DNA of 64,000 nt from Micrococcus sp. EYE_212 (GCF_023147585.1 NZ_JAHXOZ010000010.1:44278-108277), one strand, 5' to 3'; counted from the first letter of the stretch, positions 16,565 through 25,568 are shown. Notes: a model not told the origin generated them from the sequence alone. A program made the numbers and translations.

Positions 16565-18025
16565 ATGGACACGACTGACGCGCACGAGACCCCCGCCCCC
16601 GCGCTCGAGGAGCAGGGCGGGCGCTCGCCCTCCGACCCGCTCACGGTGGACGCCCTGCTGCGTCAGAGCGCCCGGGGGGACCGCGCGTCCTTCTCCGCGT
16701 TCTACGACGCGACCGTGCCGTGGGTGCACGGGATGGCGGCGGCCATGTTCCGCTCCCCGCGGGACGCGGCCGAGGCGACGCTGCAGACCTACCTCGCCGC
16801 GTGGGAGGCGGCCCCCGAGGCCGAGCTGGACCTGAGCGAGAAGGACGACGCCGCCCACCGCGAGCGCCTCGTGTTCGCGTGGCTGGAGGTGCTGGCCCAC
16901 CGTGTGATGACCGGACTGCTGCGCGAGGAGGCGGAGCCCGGTCGGGGCCGCCTCCCCGACGGCGCCGGGCCGGCCGCCTCCGACCGGCACGCACCTCCGG
17001 AGGACCTCAGCGGGCGGGTCGATCCCGCCGCCTTCGAGGCCGTCCGCGGTGCGTGGCTCGGCGGCCTGACCGACGCCCAGCTCGCCGAGCGACTGGGCCT
17101 TCCGCGCGACACGGCCCGCACCCTGGTGCGCACCGGCGTCCGCCAGCTCACAGCCGCGCACCGCACGCTGACCCGCGGACTCGACCAGCCCGCCGACGCG
17201 GACGCGGCCCGCACGACCGACGTCCCCCTCGGCGCCACCACCGCCGAGGACCTCCAAGCCGGCCGCGGCGCCCAACTGGCGGACCTGGCCGCCCTCCATG
17301 CCCTGAGCCCCGAGGACCACGCCGCGGCCGTCGACGCCGTGCGCCGCCGCGGCGGCGGTGACCTGGCGGTGTGGCGATCACGCGTGGACGGCGCCCGCCG
17401 CGCCGTGACATGGGCCTTCCGCGGCGTCGTGGCGGAGCCGCCCTCGGCCCTGCTGGACGACCTGCTCCACCGCCTGCCCGCTCCGGCCGCGGAGGACGCG
17501 GCCGGCAGACCCGTCCGTCCGCCCCGGGACCGGCGGCGACCGCTGAAGATCGCGCTGCTGGCCCTCCTGACGCTGCTCGTGGTGGCCGCGGGCGCGTGGG
17601 TGGCCTGGGACCAGTTCTCCCGTCCCGGGATCGTGCACCGTGTGGAGTCGGCCCAGGACCTCTACACCACGTCCACGTATCCGGGGCGCCAGGGCGGGAC
17701 GCTCCAGGCGTTCCTCTCCACGGATCAGAACAGCGGGTTCGTCACCGTCAACGGCATGCCCCGGCTTCCCGAGGGCAGGGCCTACCAGGTGTGGCTCTAC
17801 CCGAAGGACGGCTCGGCCCCCTCCTCGCTCGGGCAGTACGGCTCCGGCGACTTCGGGGACCCGCTGGCGTTCCGCGGTCTGGACCGGTTCGCCGCGCTCT
17901 CCCTCACCGAGGAGGCGGACGACTCTCCCGCCGTCCCCACCTCGAAGCCCCTCGTCAGCATCAGCCTGGACCCCGGCTCGCACACCGGGCCCCAGTACGG
18001 CGGACGCCCCTCCGGCCACGGCTGA
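16565..18025 (+). CDS. Fused ECF sigma factor and RskA-type anti-sigma factor in one membrane protein
   Basis: A single 486-aa frame joins two normally separate proteins. Residues about 28-110 resemble sigma region 2 (DRASFSAFYDATVPWVHGMA). Residues about 155-205 resemble sigma region 4 (LTDAQLAERLGLPRDTARTL). Residues about 235-310 look like a cytosolic anti-sigma domain (LADLAALHALSPEDHAAAVD), without the zinc His/Cys set. A TM segment follows at about 326-346 (ALLALLTLLVVAAGAWVAW). The outside C-terminal domain matches the anti-sigma-K RskA pattern (FVTVNGMPRLPEGRAYQVWL). Reading is continuous with no stop, so the fusion is real in this sequence. Release of the sigma part by proteolysis is an inference from RskA biology. 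It starts 7 bases after trmL. Confidence 0.85.
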   Translation: MDTTDAHETPAPALEEQGGRSPSDPLTVDALLRQSARGDRASFSAFYDATVPWVHGMAAAMFRSPRDAAEATLQTYLAAWEAAPEAELDLSEKDDAAHRERLVFAWLEVLAHRVMTGLLREEAEPGRGRLPDGAGPAASDRHAPPEDLSGRVDPAAFEAVRGAWLGGLTDAQLAERLGLPRDTARTLVRTGVRQLTAAHRTLTRGLDQPADADAARTTDVPLGATTAEDLQAGRGAQLADLAALHALSPEDHAAAVDAVRRRGGGDLAVWRSRVDGARRAVTWAFRGVVAEPPSALLDDLLHRLPAPAAEDAAGRPVRPPRDRRRPLKIALLALLTLLVVAAGAWVAWDQFSRPGIVHRVESAQDLYTTSTYPGRQGGTLQAFLSTDQNSGFVTVNGMPRLPEGRAYQVWLYPKDGSAPSSLGQYGSGDFGDPLAFRGLDRFAALSLTEEADDSPAVPTSKPLVSISLDPGSHTGPQYGGRPSGHG

Positions 18026-18047
18026 GACGCACCGACCCGCATCGATC

Positions 18048-18078
18048 GCGGCCCCCGCTCCTCTCGGGCGGGGGCCGC
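18048..18078. terminator. Bidirectional terminator hairpin between convergent genes
   Basis: An 11-bp perfect stem (18048-18058 with 18068-18078) and a 9-base loop lie between the convergent sigma/anti-sigma fusion gene and the PIG-L gene. The position 22 bases after one stop and 5 before the other fits a shared terminator. Confidence 0.75.
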
Positions 18079-18083
18079 GGCCG

Positions 18084-18884
18084 TCAGAAGCCGGCGATCG
18101 TGCCGGGGCCGTTGACGGTGACGAGGTGGAAGGCCTCGGCCGAGCCCGCGGGGCCGGCCGGGCCCGCGGCGGCACGGTGGTTCTCCGCCAGCATCCCCCG
18201 CACGTGCCGGCGCATCCCCTCCAGGTCCGGGTGCTGGGAGAGGTGCGCGTCGAGGGCGCGCAGCTTCACGTCCTCCAGCCCCGTGACGTCCACGGCGAGG
18301 TTCCTCCGCTCGGCGGGCGCCGTGTAGAGCATCAGGTGGCGGATGCGGAACGCCTCGAGGCCGGCCTCGGCCAGCTCCGGGTAGGCGTACGGGTTCTCCA
18401 CCGCGGGGTACGCCGCGCGGACCACCGCCTCCCCGCACGCGAGATGGTCGGGATGGGCGGCCTGCATGCGCTCCCAGTCCCGCTCGGGGTGCGGGGAGAG
18501 GACGACGTCGGGGCGCACCTCGCGCATGAGGCGCACGAGCGCCCTGCGGACCCGGTGGTCCGGCTCGAGGTGGCCGTCCCGCTCCCCCAGGAACCGCACG
18601 TCCTCCACGCCGATCGCGGCGGCGGCCGCGCGCTGCTCGGCATGCCGGCGGGCCGTCATGGCCTCGGGCCCCGCGGAGTCGAAGCCGCCGGCGTCGCCGT
18701 CGGTCACCACGCACAGGACCACGCGCAGCCCGGCCGCGCAGAAGCCCGCCAGGGTCGCCGCGGCGCCGAAGTCGAGGTCGTCCGGGTGGGCGCCCACGGC
18801 GAGGACGGTGCGCCAGCCGCGCTGCCGGGCGAGCGCCGCGGGGGTGACCAGGGCGGTCGCGGCCGCGTTCGTCGCGGGCGTCAC
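18084..18884 (-). CDS. PIG-L family N-acetylglucosaminyl deacetylase
   Basis: A 266-aa PIG-L/LmbE-type zinc hydrolase. Zinc and catalytic motifs are seen: AVGAHPDDLDFGAAATLAGF near residues 28-47 (AHPDD) and AAHPDHLACG near residue 140 (HPDH). Related enzymes deacetylate GlcNAc-inositol (MshB) or mycothiol conjugates (Mca), but the motif set does not distinguish these, so the substrate is open. It starts with GTG overlapping the preceding protease stop by four bases (GTGA), so the two are translationally coupled. Confidence 0.85.
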   Translation of the reverse strand: MTPATNAAATALVTPAALARQRGWRTVLAVGAHPDDLDFGAAATLAGFCAAGLRVVLCVVTDGDAGGFDSAGPEAMTARRHAEQRAAAAAIGVEDVRFLGERDGHLEPDHRVRRALVRLMREVRPDVVLSPHPERDWERMQAAHPDHLACGEAVVRAAYPAVENPYAYPELAEAGLEAFRIRHLMLYTAPAERRNLAVDVTGLEDVKLRALDAHLSQHPDLEGMRRHVRGMLAENHRAAAGPAGPAGSAEAFHLVTVNGPGTIAGF

Positions 18885-20254
18885 GCGGCGCCCCCGTCCG
18901 CGAAGGTGACGTCCGCGGTCCTCTCCTCGCCGCCACGGCGGTAGTGCACGGTGGCGGTGTCGCCCACGCGCTGCTCACGGACCACGGCGGTGAGGGACTG
19001 CGCGTCGGAGACGGCGCGCTCCCCCACGGCGGTGATGACGTCGCCGGACTCCAGCCCCGCCTTCGCGGCCGCGGAGTCGGCGACGACGTCGCGCACCCGC
19101 GCGCCGGCGCTGAACACGGCCGCCGAGTCCTCCGATCCGCCCTTGGCCTGCGCGGGCTCGGGGGTGACGCTCACGCCGAGCATGCCGTGGGTGGCCTCGC
19201 CGTCCTCGATCAGGTCCTGCGCGATCCGGTGCGCGTAGTCCACCGGGATGGCGAAGCCCACGCCGATGTTGCCGGCCTCCCCGGAGCCACCGGCGCCGCC
19301 CGCGGAGGCGATCGCCACGTTCACCCCCACGAGGCGGCCCTGGCCGTCCACGAGGGCGCCGCCGGAGTTGCCCGGGTTGATGGCCGCGTCGGTCTGCACC
19401 ACGTTGATGTACACCTCGCCGTTCTGGGCCTGCTGCGCGGAGTTCGGCAGCTCGAACTGGAAGCGCTCCGAGCCGGGTGCGCCGGCGGCGGCGTCCTGCT
19501 TCGGGGCCTCCGAGGAGGCGACCGCGATCGTGCGGTCCAGCGTGGAGATGATGCCGTCCGTCACCGTGTTCGGCAGGCCCAGGGGCGCGCCGATCGCGAT
19601 CGCGTCGTCGCCCACCTTCAGGTCCTTCGAGGAGCCGAGCTCGATGGGGGTGAGCCCCTCGGCGTCGATCTTCAGCACCGCGAGGTCGGAGAGCGGGTCC
19701 GTCCCCACCACCGTGGCGGCGTACACCGTGCCGTCCGAGGTGCGGACCGTGAGGGACGGGTCGGCCGCCTGCCCGCCCAGGGTCACCACGTGGGTGTTGG
19801 TCAGGATGTGGCCCTCGGCGTCGAGGATCGAGCCGGAGCCGGACCCGGAGCCCTGGGGCGAGGTCGCGGAGATCGTCACGACGGAGGGCAGCGCCTTCCC
19901 GGCGGCCTGCCCCACCGCGGTGGCCCCCGTGGGCGGGACGGAGTCGACGGGCGTCGCGCCGGCCTGGGCCTGCTCTCCCTGCCCCGCACCGCCCTGGCCC
20001 TCCTGGGCGGTGCCGGCGACGGCGGCCGGGGCGTCGTCCGCGAGGCGGCTCACGCCGGCGCCCACGCCGCCGCCCACGAGCCCGGCGGCCAGCACGGCCG
20101 CGGCGAACGCACCCATGCCCACGCGGCGCGCCGGACGCACGGCCGCCGCGCCGGAGCGCGTGCCGGCTTCAGGCTCATGATGGGGGGTGGCGCCCTGGTG
20201 GAGGGTCGCGTCCTGGAGGGGGGCGGTCTGCGGCCCCCGCGTGGTCTCGTCCAC
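18881..20254 (-). CDS. HtrA/DegP-like membrane-anchored serine protease with PDZ domain
   Basis: A 457-aa protein from GTG 20252-20254, preceded by an AGGA ribosome site; GTG at 20302 is an alternative. A basic cytosolic tail leads to one TM segment (MGAFAAAVLAAGLVGGGVGA, about residue 46). A low-complexity linker follows, then a trypsin-like domain with the triad His in TNTHVV (about 152), Asp in SDLAVLKI (about 188) and Ser in GNSGGAL (about 297). A PDZ domain occupies the last 100 residues (DSAAAKAGLESGDVITAV). Such proteases degrade or refold damaged envelope proteins. The neighbouring TPM-PspA pair supports an envelope-stress setting. Confidence 0.93.
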   Translation of the reverse strand: MDETTRGPQTAPLQDATLHQGATPHHEPEAGTRSGAAAVRPARRVGMGAFAAAVLAAGLVGGGVGAGVSRLADDAPAAVAGTAQEGQGGAGQGEQAQAGATPVDSVPPTGATAVGQAAGKALPSVVTISATSPQGSGSGSGSILDAEGHILTNTHVVTLGGQAADPSLTVRTSDGTVYAATVVGTDPLSDLAVLKIDAEGLTPIELGSSKDLKVGDDAIAIGAPLGLPNTVTDGIISTLDRTIAVASSEAPKQDAAAGAPGSERFQFELPNSAQQAQNGEVYINVVQTDAAINPGNSGGALVDGQGRLVGVNVAIASAGGAGGSGEAGNIGVGFAIPVDYAHRIAQDLIEDGEATHGMLGVSVTPEPAQAKGGSEDSAAVFSAGARVRDVVADSAAAKAGLESGDVITAVGERAVSDAQSLTAVVREQRVGDTATVHYRRGGEERTADVTFADGGAA

Positions 20255-20539
20255 GGCGTCCTGCCTCTGCTGCTCGTTGCCTGGAGGCCCGGTGCGGGCC
20301 ACGCTCTGCGAGCGGACCCGGGCCCTCCGCGCGTCGGTCCTGCCCCGGCGGCGCCCCCATCGTTCCCCCTCCGCCTGGACGTGTCCTGGACGTCCCCTCC
20401 ACATGCGGGACGAAGCAGGGCGGGGCGGACGGGACCCCTGGTTCCCCCGCCGGGCGGCCCCTACACTCGAGCGCAGGTTCCCCCGGGCGCCGCCCTCCTG
20501 GCGGCGTCCGCTCCGCACGCCCACCGAAGGAGCGCCTGC
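20255..20539. promoter_or_regulatory. Divergent intergenic region between htrA-like and TPM genes
   Basis: These 285 bases separate the two divergent start codons and must hold both promoters. I saw no convincing -35/-10 pair or operator palindrome. The only clear local signal is the GAAGGAG ribosome site of the TPM gene near 20526-20532. Confidence 0.3.
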
Positions 20540-22723
20540 ATGGCCATCCCCGCCCCCACCACGCACGTCGGCCGGCTCAGCCGCGCCGTGACCGCGGGAG
20601 GCGTGGGCCTCGGCCTCGCCGCGCTGGCGGCCCCCGCCGCCCACGCCGTGGTGGCCGTGCCGCCGGGCGTGCAGGTGGTGGACGAGGCGGGCGTCCTCTC
20701 CTCCTCCGAGGAGCAGCGCCTCACGCAGGACATCCAGCAGATGCGCCGCGAGACCGGTCAGAACCTCTACGTGGTGTACGTGGACCAGTTCGGCGCCGGG
20801 GGCTCCCAGGGAGTGGTGGAGGACGTCAATGCGTCCCGCCCCCTGGGCTCGAATGACCAGGTGCTGGCGATCGCGGTGGAGGAGGGCCTCTACGGCTTCG
20901 ACGCCGGCAGCGCCCTCAACCGGATGCAGGGGGACATCACCTCGGCGTACATCGGTCCCGCCCTGCCGACGTCGGACCCGGCCGACTGGCTCGCCCCGGC
21001 CGAGGCCGCGATCGCGGGCGTGGACGACGCCGCCGACGGCGCGCTCGACGGCCGGGGGGCCAGCGGCGCGCAGCTCGATCCGGGCGGCCCGCTCCCCGCG
21101 GGCGCCGGGGCCGGCGGCGCCGCCCGGCAGGACTCCGGGCAGCAGGACGCCGCCCCCTCCGACGGCGCGGGCGGCCCGCTGACCGGCCTGCTCGGCGCCG
21201 GCGCGGTGGCCGCCGCGGTGGCCGGCGGCGTCGCGGTGGCCCGGGGCCGCAAGCGCAAGGACGGGGGCGAGGCCCGCGGCCGCGAGGTCGCGGCCGGTCC
21301 CGCTGCCCCGCGCGACCCCCTGGACGCGCTCCCGGTGGAGGAGCTGCGCACGAAGGCCGGCTCCAAGCTGGTGGCCGCGGACGACGCGATCCGCTCCTCC
21401 GAGCAGGAGCTCGGGTTCGCGATGGCCTCCTACGGGGAGAAGTCCGTGGGGACGTTCCGCGAGGACCTGGACAAGGCGAAGGAGCACATGCGCGCCTCCT
21501 TCCAGCTCCAGCACCAGCTCGACGACGAGATCCCGGACACCGAGGCCGACCAGCGCTCGTGGCTCAAGGAGATCATCGCGCGCTGCGACGAGGTCGGCGC
21601 GGCGCTGGCCGCCCACGAGAAGGAGTTCAACTCCCTGCGGGACCTCGAGAACCGCGTGCCCGAGGCGCTCGAGGGCATCGCCGCCAAGGTCCCGGCGGCC
21701 GAGGAGCGCGTCCGGCGGGCGGAGTCCGCGCTCGTCGCCCTGCACGGCTCATACGCCGAGTCCGCCCTCGCCGAGGTCAAGGACAACGCCGCCCAGGCAC
21801 GCCAGCGCATCGAGTTCGTCCGCACCGCGGAGGCGAAGGCGAAGGAGGCCTGGAACTCCGGGGATCGCTCCACCGCCGCCCTGGCCGTGCGCGCCGCAGA
21901 GGAGTCCCTCGCCCAGGTGGACACGCTCACCGCGGCCGTCGACGGTGCGGACCAGTCCCTGCGGACGATGCTGCAGAACGTGCACACCGGCATCGCCCAG
22001 TCCGAACAGGACGTGGCCGAGGCCGAGGCCGTGGTCCGCTCCGGCGCCCATTCCGACCTCGCCGGTCCCGTGGCCGGCATGAAGCAGACCCTCACCACGG
22101 TCCGCTCCTCCCTCGCCTCCGGACGACCTGACCCGCTGGACCTCCTGCGCCGTCTCGAGGCCGCGCACCGACAGCTCGACGTGCCGCTCTCCAGCGTGCG
22201 CGACGGCCGCGAGCAGGCCCGCCAGGCCGCGCAGATGCTCCAGGCGGCGATCGTCCAGGCCCAGGCGCAGATCGACGGGACGGCCTCCTTCATCGGCGCT
22301 CGCCGCGGCGCCGTGGGATCCGAGGCGCGCACCCGGCTCGCGGAGGCGGACCGCGCCCTCCAGACCGCCATGCAGCTGGGCGGCTCCGACCCCGTGACGG
22401 CCCTGCAGCACGCGCAGCGCGCCTCCCAGCTGGCCGACCGCGCGAGCGAGCTCGCGCAGGAGGACGTGAGCGGCTTCGGCTACGGCGGCGGCATGGGCAC
22501 CATGGGCTACGGCCCCGGCATGGGCTACCAGCGCAGCGGCGTCGGCGGCGGCTTCGCGGGCGGACTCGGCGGCGCGCTGCTCGGCGGCATCCTCATGAAC
22601 TCGATGCTCGGCGGCGGCCACCACGACTCGTGGGGCGGCGGCGGCTTCGGCGGATTCGACGGCGGCGGGCTCGGCGGCGGCGACTTCGGCGGCTTCGGCG
22701 ACATCAGCGGCGGAGGCTTCTGA
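20540..22723 (+). CDS. TPM-domain membrane protein with long coiled-coil region and Gly-rich tail
   Basis: A 727-aa protein beginning with a signal sequence (VGLGLAALAAPAAHA, cleaved near residue 37). A TPM (thylakoid acid-phosphatase-like) domain follows at about 40-160 (VVDEAGVLSSSEEQRLTQDI). After a Gly/Ala linker, a TM segment (LLGAGAVAAAVAGGVAVARG, about 215-235) leads to about 350 residues of Glu/Ala-rich helices likely to form coiled coils. The last 60 residues are Gly-rich with repeated GGF/GGG and ending DISGGGF. TPM proteins often pair with PspA, which is the next gene. The role is not known beyond membrane or envelope maintenance. Confidence 0.88.
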   Translation: MAIPAPTTHVGRLSRAVTAGGVGLGLAALAAPAAHAVVAVPPGVQVVDEAGVLSSSEEQRLTQDIQQMRRETGQNLYVVYVDQFGAGGSQGVVEDVNASRPLGSNDQVLAIAVEEGLYGFDAGSALNRMQGDITSAYIGPALPTSDPADWLAPAEAAIAGVDDAADGALDGRGASGAQLDPGGPLPAGAGAGGAARQDSGQQDAAPSDGAGGPLTGLLGAGAVAAAVAGGVAVARGRKRKDGGEARGREVAAGPAAPRDPLDALPVEELRTKAGSKLVAADDAIRSSEQELGFAMASYGEKSVGTFREDLDKAKEHMRASFQLQHQLDDEIPDTEADQRSWLKEIIARCDEVGAALAAHEKEFNSLRDLENRVPEALEGIAAKVPAAEERVRRAESALVALHGSYAESALAEVKDNAAQARQRIEFVRTAEAKAKEAWNSGDRSTAALAVRAAEESLAQVDTLTAAVDGADQSLRTMLQNVHTGIAQSEQDVAEAEAVVRSGAHSDLAGPVAGMKQTLTTVRSSLASGRPDPLDLLRRLEAAHRQLDVPLSSVRDGREQARQAAQMLQAAIVQAQAQIDGTASFIGARRGAVGSEARTRLAEADRALQTAMQLGGSDPVTALQHAQRASQLADRASELAQEDVSGFGYGGGMGTMGYGPGMGYQRSGVGGGFAGGLGGALLGGILMNSMLGGGHHDSWGGGGFGGFDGGGLGGGDFGGFGDISGGGF

Positions 22724-22869
22724 TCGCCCACGACTCCGGCGTCGACGCGCCGGCCCCGGCCCGGTCCTGACCGGCACGGGACCCGTCCGCCCTCGGGCCG
22801 GCCGGGACGCACGAACCACCGCGGGCCGCCGGCCCGCGGGAAGTGGAACACCGACGAAAGGCAGACATC

Positions 22870-23673
22870 ATGGTCAAGCAGTCCATCCTCGGTCGCATCA
22901 GCACCCTGGCCAAGGCCAACATCAACGCCATGCTCGACAAGGCGGAGGATCCCCAGAAGATGCTGGACCAGATGGTCCGGGACTACACGAACAACATCGC
23001 GGAGGCCGAGGCCGCCGTCGCCCAGACCATCGGCAACCTGCGCATGATCGAGGACGACTACCGCGAGGACCAGGACGCGTCCCGCAGCTGGGGCCAGAAG
23101 GCCCTCGCCGCCTCGCAGAAGGCCGACGACTTCCGCAGCAGCGGCGACACCGCCTCCGCGGACAAGTTCGACAACCTCGCCAAGGTCGCCATCGAGCGCC
23201 AGATGGACGCCGAGCGCCAGATGAAGTCGGCCGAGCCGACCATCACCTCCCAGCGCGACATCGTGGAGCGGCTCAAGACCGGCCTCGACCAGATGAAGGT
23301 CAAGCGCCAGCAGCTGGTCTCCAAGCGGGACGAGCTCACGGCCCGCGCGAAGTCCGCCCACGCCCAGTCCGCCGTGGCCGACGCCGTGAAGTCCATCGAC
23401 CTGCTGGACCCCACCTCCGAGGTCAACCGCTTCGAGGAGAAGGTCCGCCGTGAGGAGGCCCGCGTGCGCGGCCAGCAGGAGCTCGCCTCCTCCTCCCTGG
23501 ACGCCCAGTTCGAGTCCCTCGAGGACCTCGGCGAGCAGACCGAGGTCGAGGCGCGCCTCGCTGCCCTCAAGGCCGGCCAGTCGCCCGCCCAGATCGAGTC
23601 CTCCGCCGCCGAGGGCCAGAACCTCCAGCTGGACTACGCCGAGGACGAGACGGCCACCCAGGCCCGGGCCTGA
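22870..23673 (+). CDS. pspA: Phage shock protein A (PspA/IM30 family)
   Basis: A 267-aa mostly helical protein starting MVKQSILGRISTLAKANINA; the ATG at 22870 follows a GAAAGGCAG ribosome site. PspA/IM30 proteins are ESCRT-III-like and polymerise on stressed inner membranes to limit proton leakage. The amphipathic N-terminal helix, the conserved DKAEDPQKMLDQMVRDY segment (about 23-39) and long coiled-coil helices are evident. It lies 146 bases after the TPM gene and is followed by a strong terminator. No ClgR or PspM/PspN partner is seen. Confidence 0.95.
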   Translation: MVKQSILGRISTLAKANINAMLDKAEDPQKMLDQMVRDYTNNIAEAEAAVAQTIGNLRMIEDDYREDQDASRSWGQKALAASQKADDFRSSGDTASADKFDNLAKVAIERQMDAERQMKSAEPTITSQRDIVERLKTGLDQMKVKRQQLVSKRDELTARAKSAHAQSAVADAVKSIDLLDPTSEVNRFEEKVRREEARVRGQQELASSSLDAQFESLEDLGEQTEVEARLAALKAGQSPAQIESSAAEGQNLQLDYAEDETATQARA

Positions 23674-23724
23674 TCGCCTGCGGGACGACGCCGGCCGCGC
23701 CGCGGCCGCGTCCGCCCCTCGACG

Positions 23725-23770
23725 ACGGCGACGTCGAGCACCCCTCCCGGGTGCCCGGCGTCGCCGTTTT
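23725..23770 (+). terminator. Intrinsic terminator after pspA
   Basis: A 9-bp outer stem (ACGGCGACG at 23725-23733 with 23759-23767) encloses an inner stem (GCACCC with GGGTGC). It is followed by a short T run at 23767-23770. It lies 51 bases after the pspA stop. Confidence 0.85.
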
Positions 23771-23865
23771 CGCGTCTGCGGGGGCGGATTGCTAGGGTCC
23801 CCCAGTCCCCCGCATCCCTCGGGGGATCCTCGTTCCTCCCTCGCACCCGACAGGGGTACCTCCAC

Positions 23866-25245
23866 ATGCAAGACCAGTTCACGGCGTGGTCCGTCCTGGT
23901 GGACGGGGGGCTGATCGGCGCGCTGCTCGCCGTCGGCACGCTCGGCCGCGCCCTCATCAAGCCCCTCCAGACCCTGATGATCCCCGCCTCGGTGATCGCC
24001 GGCATCCTGGGGCTGGCCCTGGGCCCGAACGGCGCCGGATGGCTGCCCTTCAGCTCGCAGCTGGGCACCTACGGGTCGATCCTCATCGTCATCGTCTTCG
24101 TCTGCATCGCGCTGACGGACGACTTCGACGTGCGCAAGATCGGCCGTCCCGTGGGTTCGTTCGCGGCCTACGGCGTGCTGATCTACGCGTCCCAGGTGGC
24201 CCTCGGCGCGCTCGTGGCGCTCGTGGTGCTCAAGCCGCTGTTCGGCACCCCGGACTCCTTCGCCGCCCTGCTGTTCGCCGGCTGGGCCGGCGGCTTCGGC
24301 TCAGCCGCGGCCGTGGGCCAGGCATACGCCGCGAACGGGGACGCGACCGTGACGTCCCTGGCGTACACCTCCGCCACCGTCGGCATGATCGTGGGCGTGG
24401 TGGGCGGCATCATCCAGGCCAAGATCGGCGCCAAGCGCGGGCACGCCCAGGAGTTCGCCGGCCTGACGTCCATCCCGGACGAGCTGCGCACCGGCGTGCT
24501 CAGCCAGGTGGAGGAGCGCCCCGTGATCGGCCGCCACACCTTCTCCGCCGCCTCCGTGGAGTCCCTCGCATTCCAGGTCGGCATCGTCGCCATGATCGCC
24601 GCCGCCGCCCACGGCGTCGTCACGTGGATCACCGCCGTGTGGCCGCAGGTCGTGGGCGAGGGCGGGCCCCAGCTGATCATCCCGGCGTTCGCGATCGCGT
24701 TCATCATGGGCCTGGTCGCGCGCGTGCTGTTCCAGGCCACGCGGACCGCGCAGTTCCTGGACTCCGCCTCGCTCAACTCGGTCTCGGGCACCGCCACGGA
24801 CATCCTCATCGTGTGCGGCATCGCCTCGATCGCCCCCACCGTGGTGGTCGAGTACTGGCAGCCCCTGCTCGTGCTCTTCGTCGTGGGCCTGGCCCTCGCG
24901 CTGGCGCTCGGCACCTTCGTGGCCCCGCGCGTCATGACCGACTCGTGGTTCGAGAAGCAGCTGTTCACGTGGGGCTGGGCCACCGGCGCGGTCGCCACCG
25001 GCGTGGCCATGCTGCGCATCGTGGACCCCAAGCTGAAGTCCGGGACCATGGAGCAGTTCGGCGTGGCCTACATTCCCGTGGTGCCCGTCGAGATCGCCGC
25101 CGTCTCCTTCGTGCCGCTGCTGCTGATCGCGGGCCTGGCCTGGTCGGTGGTGGGCATCTGGGGCGCGATCGCCGTCGCCGCGATCCTCGTCTCCATCTGG
25201 CTGCGGCGCACGGATCCGGCGCGCCGGGCGGCCGTGAAGGCCTGA
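23866..25245 (+). CDS. gltS: GltS-type sodium/glutamate symporter family protein
   Basis: A 459-aa polytopic membrane protein with roughly ten hydrophobic segments arranged as two inverted halves, the GltS/ESS layout. Gly/Ala-rich re-entrant signatures include FAGWAGGFGSAAAVGQAY in the first half and SLNSVSGTATDILIVCGIAS in the second. Family members exchange sodium for glutamate. The glutamate specificity is inferred from family only. Monocistronic: a terminator precedes it and hairpins follow it. Confidence 0.85.
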   Translation: MQDQFTAWSVLVDGGLIGALLAVGTLGRALIKPLQTLMIPASVIAGILGLALGPNGAGWLPFSSQLGTYGSILIVIVFVCIALTDDFDVRKIGRPVGSFAAYGVLIYASQVALGALVALVVLKPLFGTPDSFAALLFAGWAGGFGSAAAVGQAYAANGDATVTSLAYTSATVGMIVGVVGGIIQAKIGAKRGHAQEFAGLTSIPDELRTGVLSQVEERPVIGRHTFSAASVESLAFQVGIVAMIAAAAHGVVTWITAVWPQVVGEGGPQLIIPAFAIAFIMGLVARVLFQATRTAQFLDSASLNSVSGTATDILIVCGIASIAPTVVVEYWQPLLVLFVVGLALALALGTFVAPRVMTDSWFEKQLFTWGWATGAVATGVAMLRIVDPKLKSGTMEQFGVAYIPVVPVEIAAVSFVPLLLIAGLAWSVVGIWGAIAVAAILVSIWLRRTDPARRAAVKA

Positions 25246-25259
25246 GCGTCCCGCACTCC

Positions 25260-25319
25260 GACGGCGGCGTCGAGCGGTCCCCCACCACGAGCGGTGGAGG
25301 TCCGCCGGACGCCGCCGTC
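25260..25319 (+). terminator. Hairpin after gltS
   Basis: A 12-bp perfect inverted repeat (GACGGCGGCGTC at 25260-25271 with 25308-25319) starts 15 bases after the gltS stop. It encloses a smaller CCACC/GGTGG stem. No T tract follows. Likely a factor-independent or attenuating terminator. Confidence 0.6.
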
Positions 25320-25349
25320 GTCTCAGCCGGGGTCCTCCTGGACACGCAC

Positions 25350-25379
25350 GAAGGCCCCCAGCAGATACTGGGGGCCTTC
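25350..25379. terminator. Terminator hairpin of tRNA-fMet (also faces gltS)
   Basis: An 11-bp stem (GAAGGCCCCCA at 25350-25360 with its complement at 25369-25379) and an 8-base loop. It lies five bases beyond the tRNA 3' end on the minus strand. Plus-strand flanks are T-rich (TCTCGTT), so it may work in both directions. Confidence 0.8.
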
Positions 25380-25383
25380 TCTC

Positions 25384-25458
<75 letters not shown>

Positions 25459-25470
25459 GCGACTCGTATG

Positions 25471-25499
25471 ACTATACACACCCGGAGCAGTGCGTTCAA
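25471..25499 (-). promoter_or_regulatory. Sigma-70 type promoter of tRNA-fMet
   Basis: On the minus strand, -35 TTGAAC (25494-25499) and -10 TATAGT (25471-25476) are separated by exactly 17 bases. The -10 is 12 bases from the tRNA 5' end. It is one of the two clearest promoters in the window, as expected for a stable RNA gene. Confidence 0.8.
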
Positions 25500-25528
25500 A
25501 TCGAGGACAGCCGCCCGTCACCTGACGG

Positions 25529-25563
25529 CCACGCCCCCGCCATCCGAGACGGCGGGGGCGTGG
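25529..25563 (-). terminator. Terminator after the UPF0182 gene
   Basis: A 13-bp perfect stem (CCACGCCCCCGCC at 25529-25541 with 25551-25563) and a 9-base loop begin five bases after the UPF0182 stop. It separates that gene from the downstream tRNA promoter. Confidence 0.75.
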
Positions 25564-25568
25564 TCGGA

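Noticed and set aside
18944..20539. Plus-strand extension of the TPM protein
   Set aside because: Antisense to the HtrA-like protease; the signal peptide and ribosome site fix the start at 20540.
23674..23865. Possible riboswitch before gltS
   Set aside because: The structured DNA is explained by the pspA terminator, and the remaining leader is short with no recognisable aptamer.
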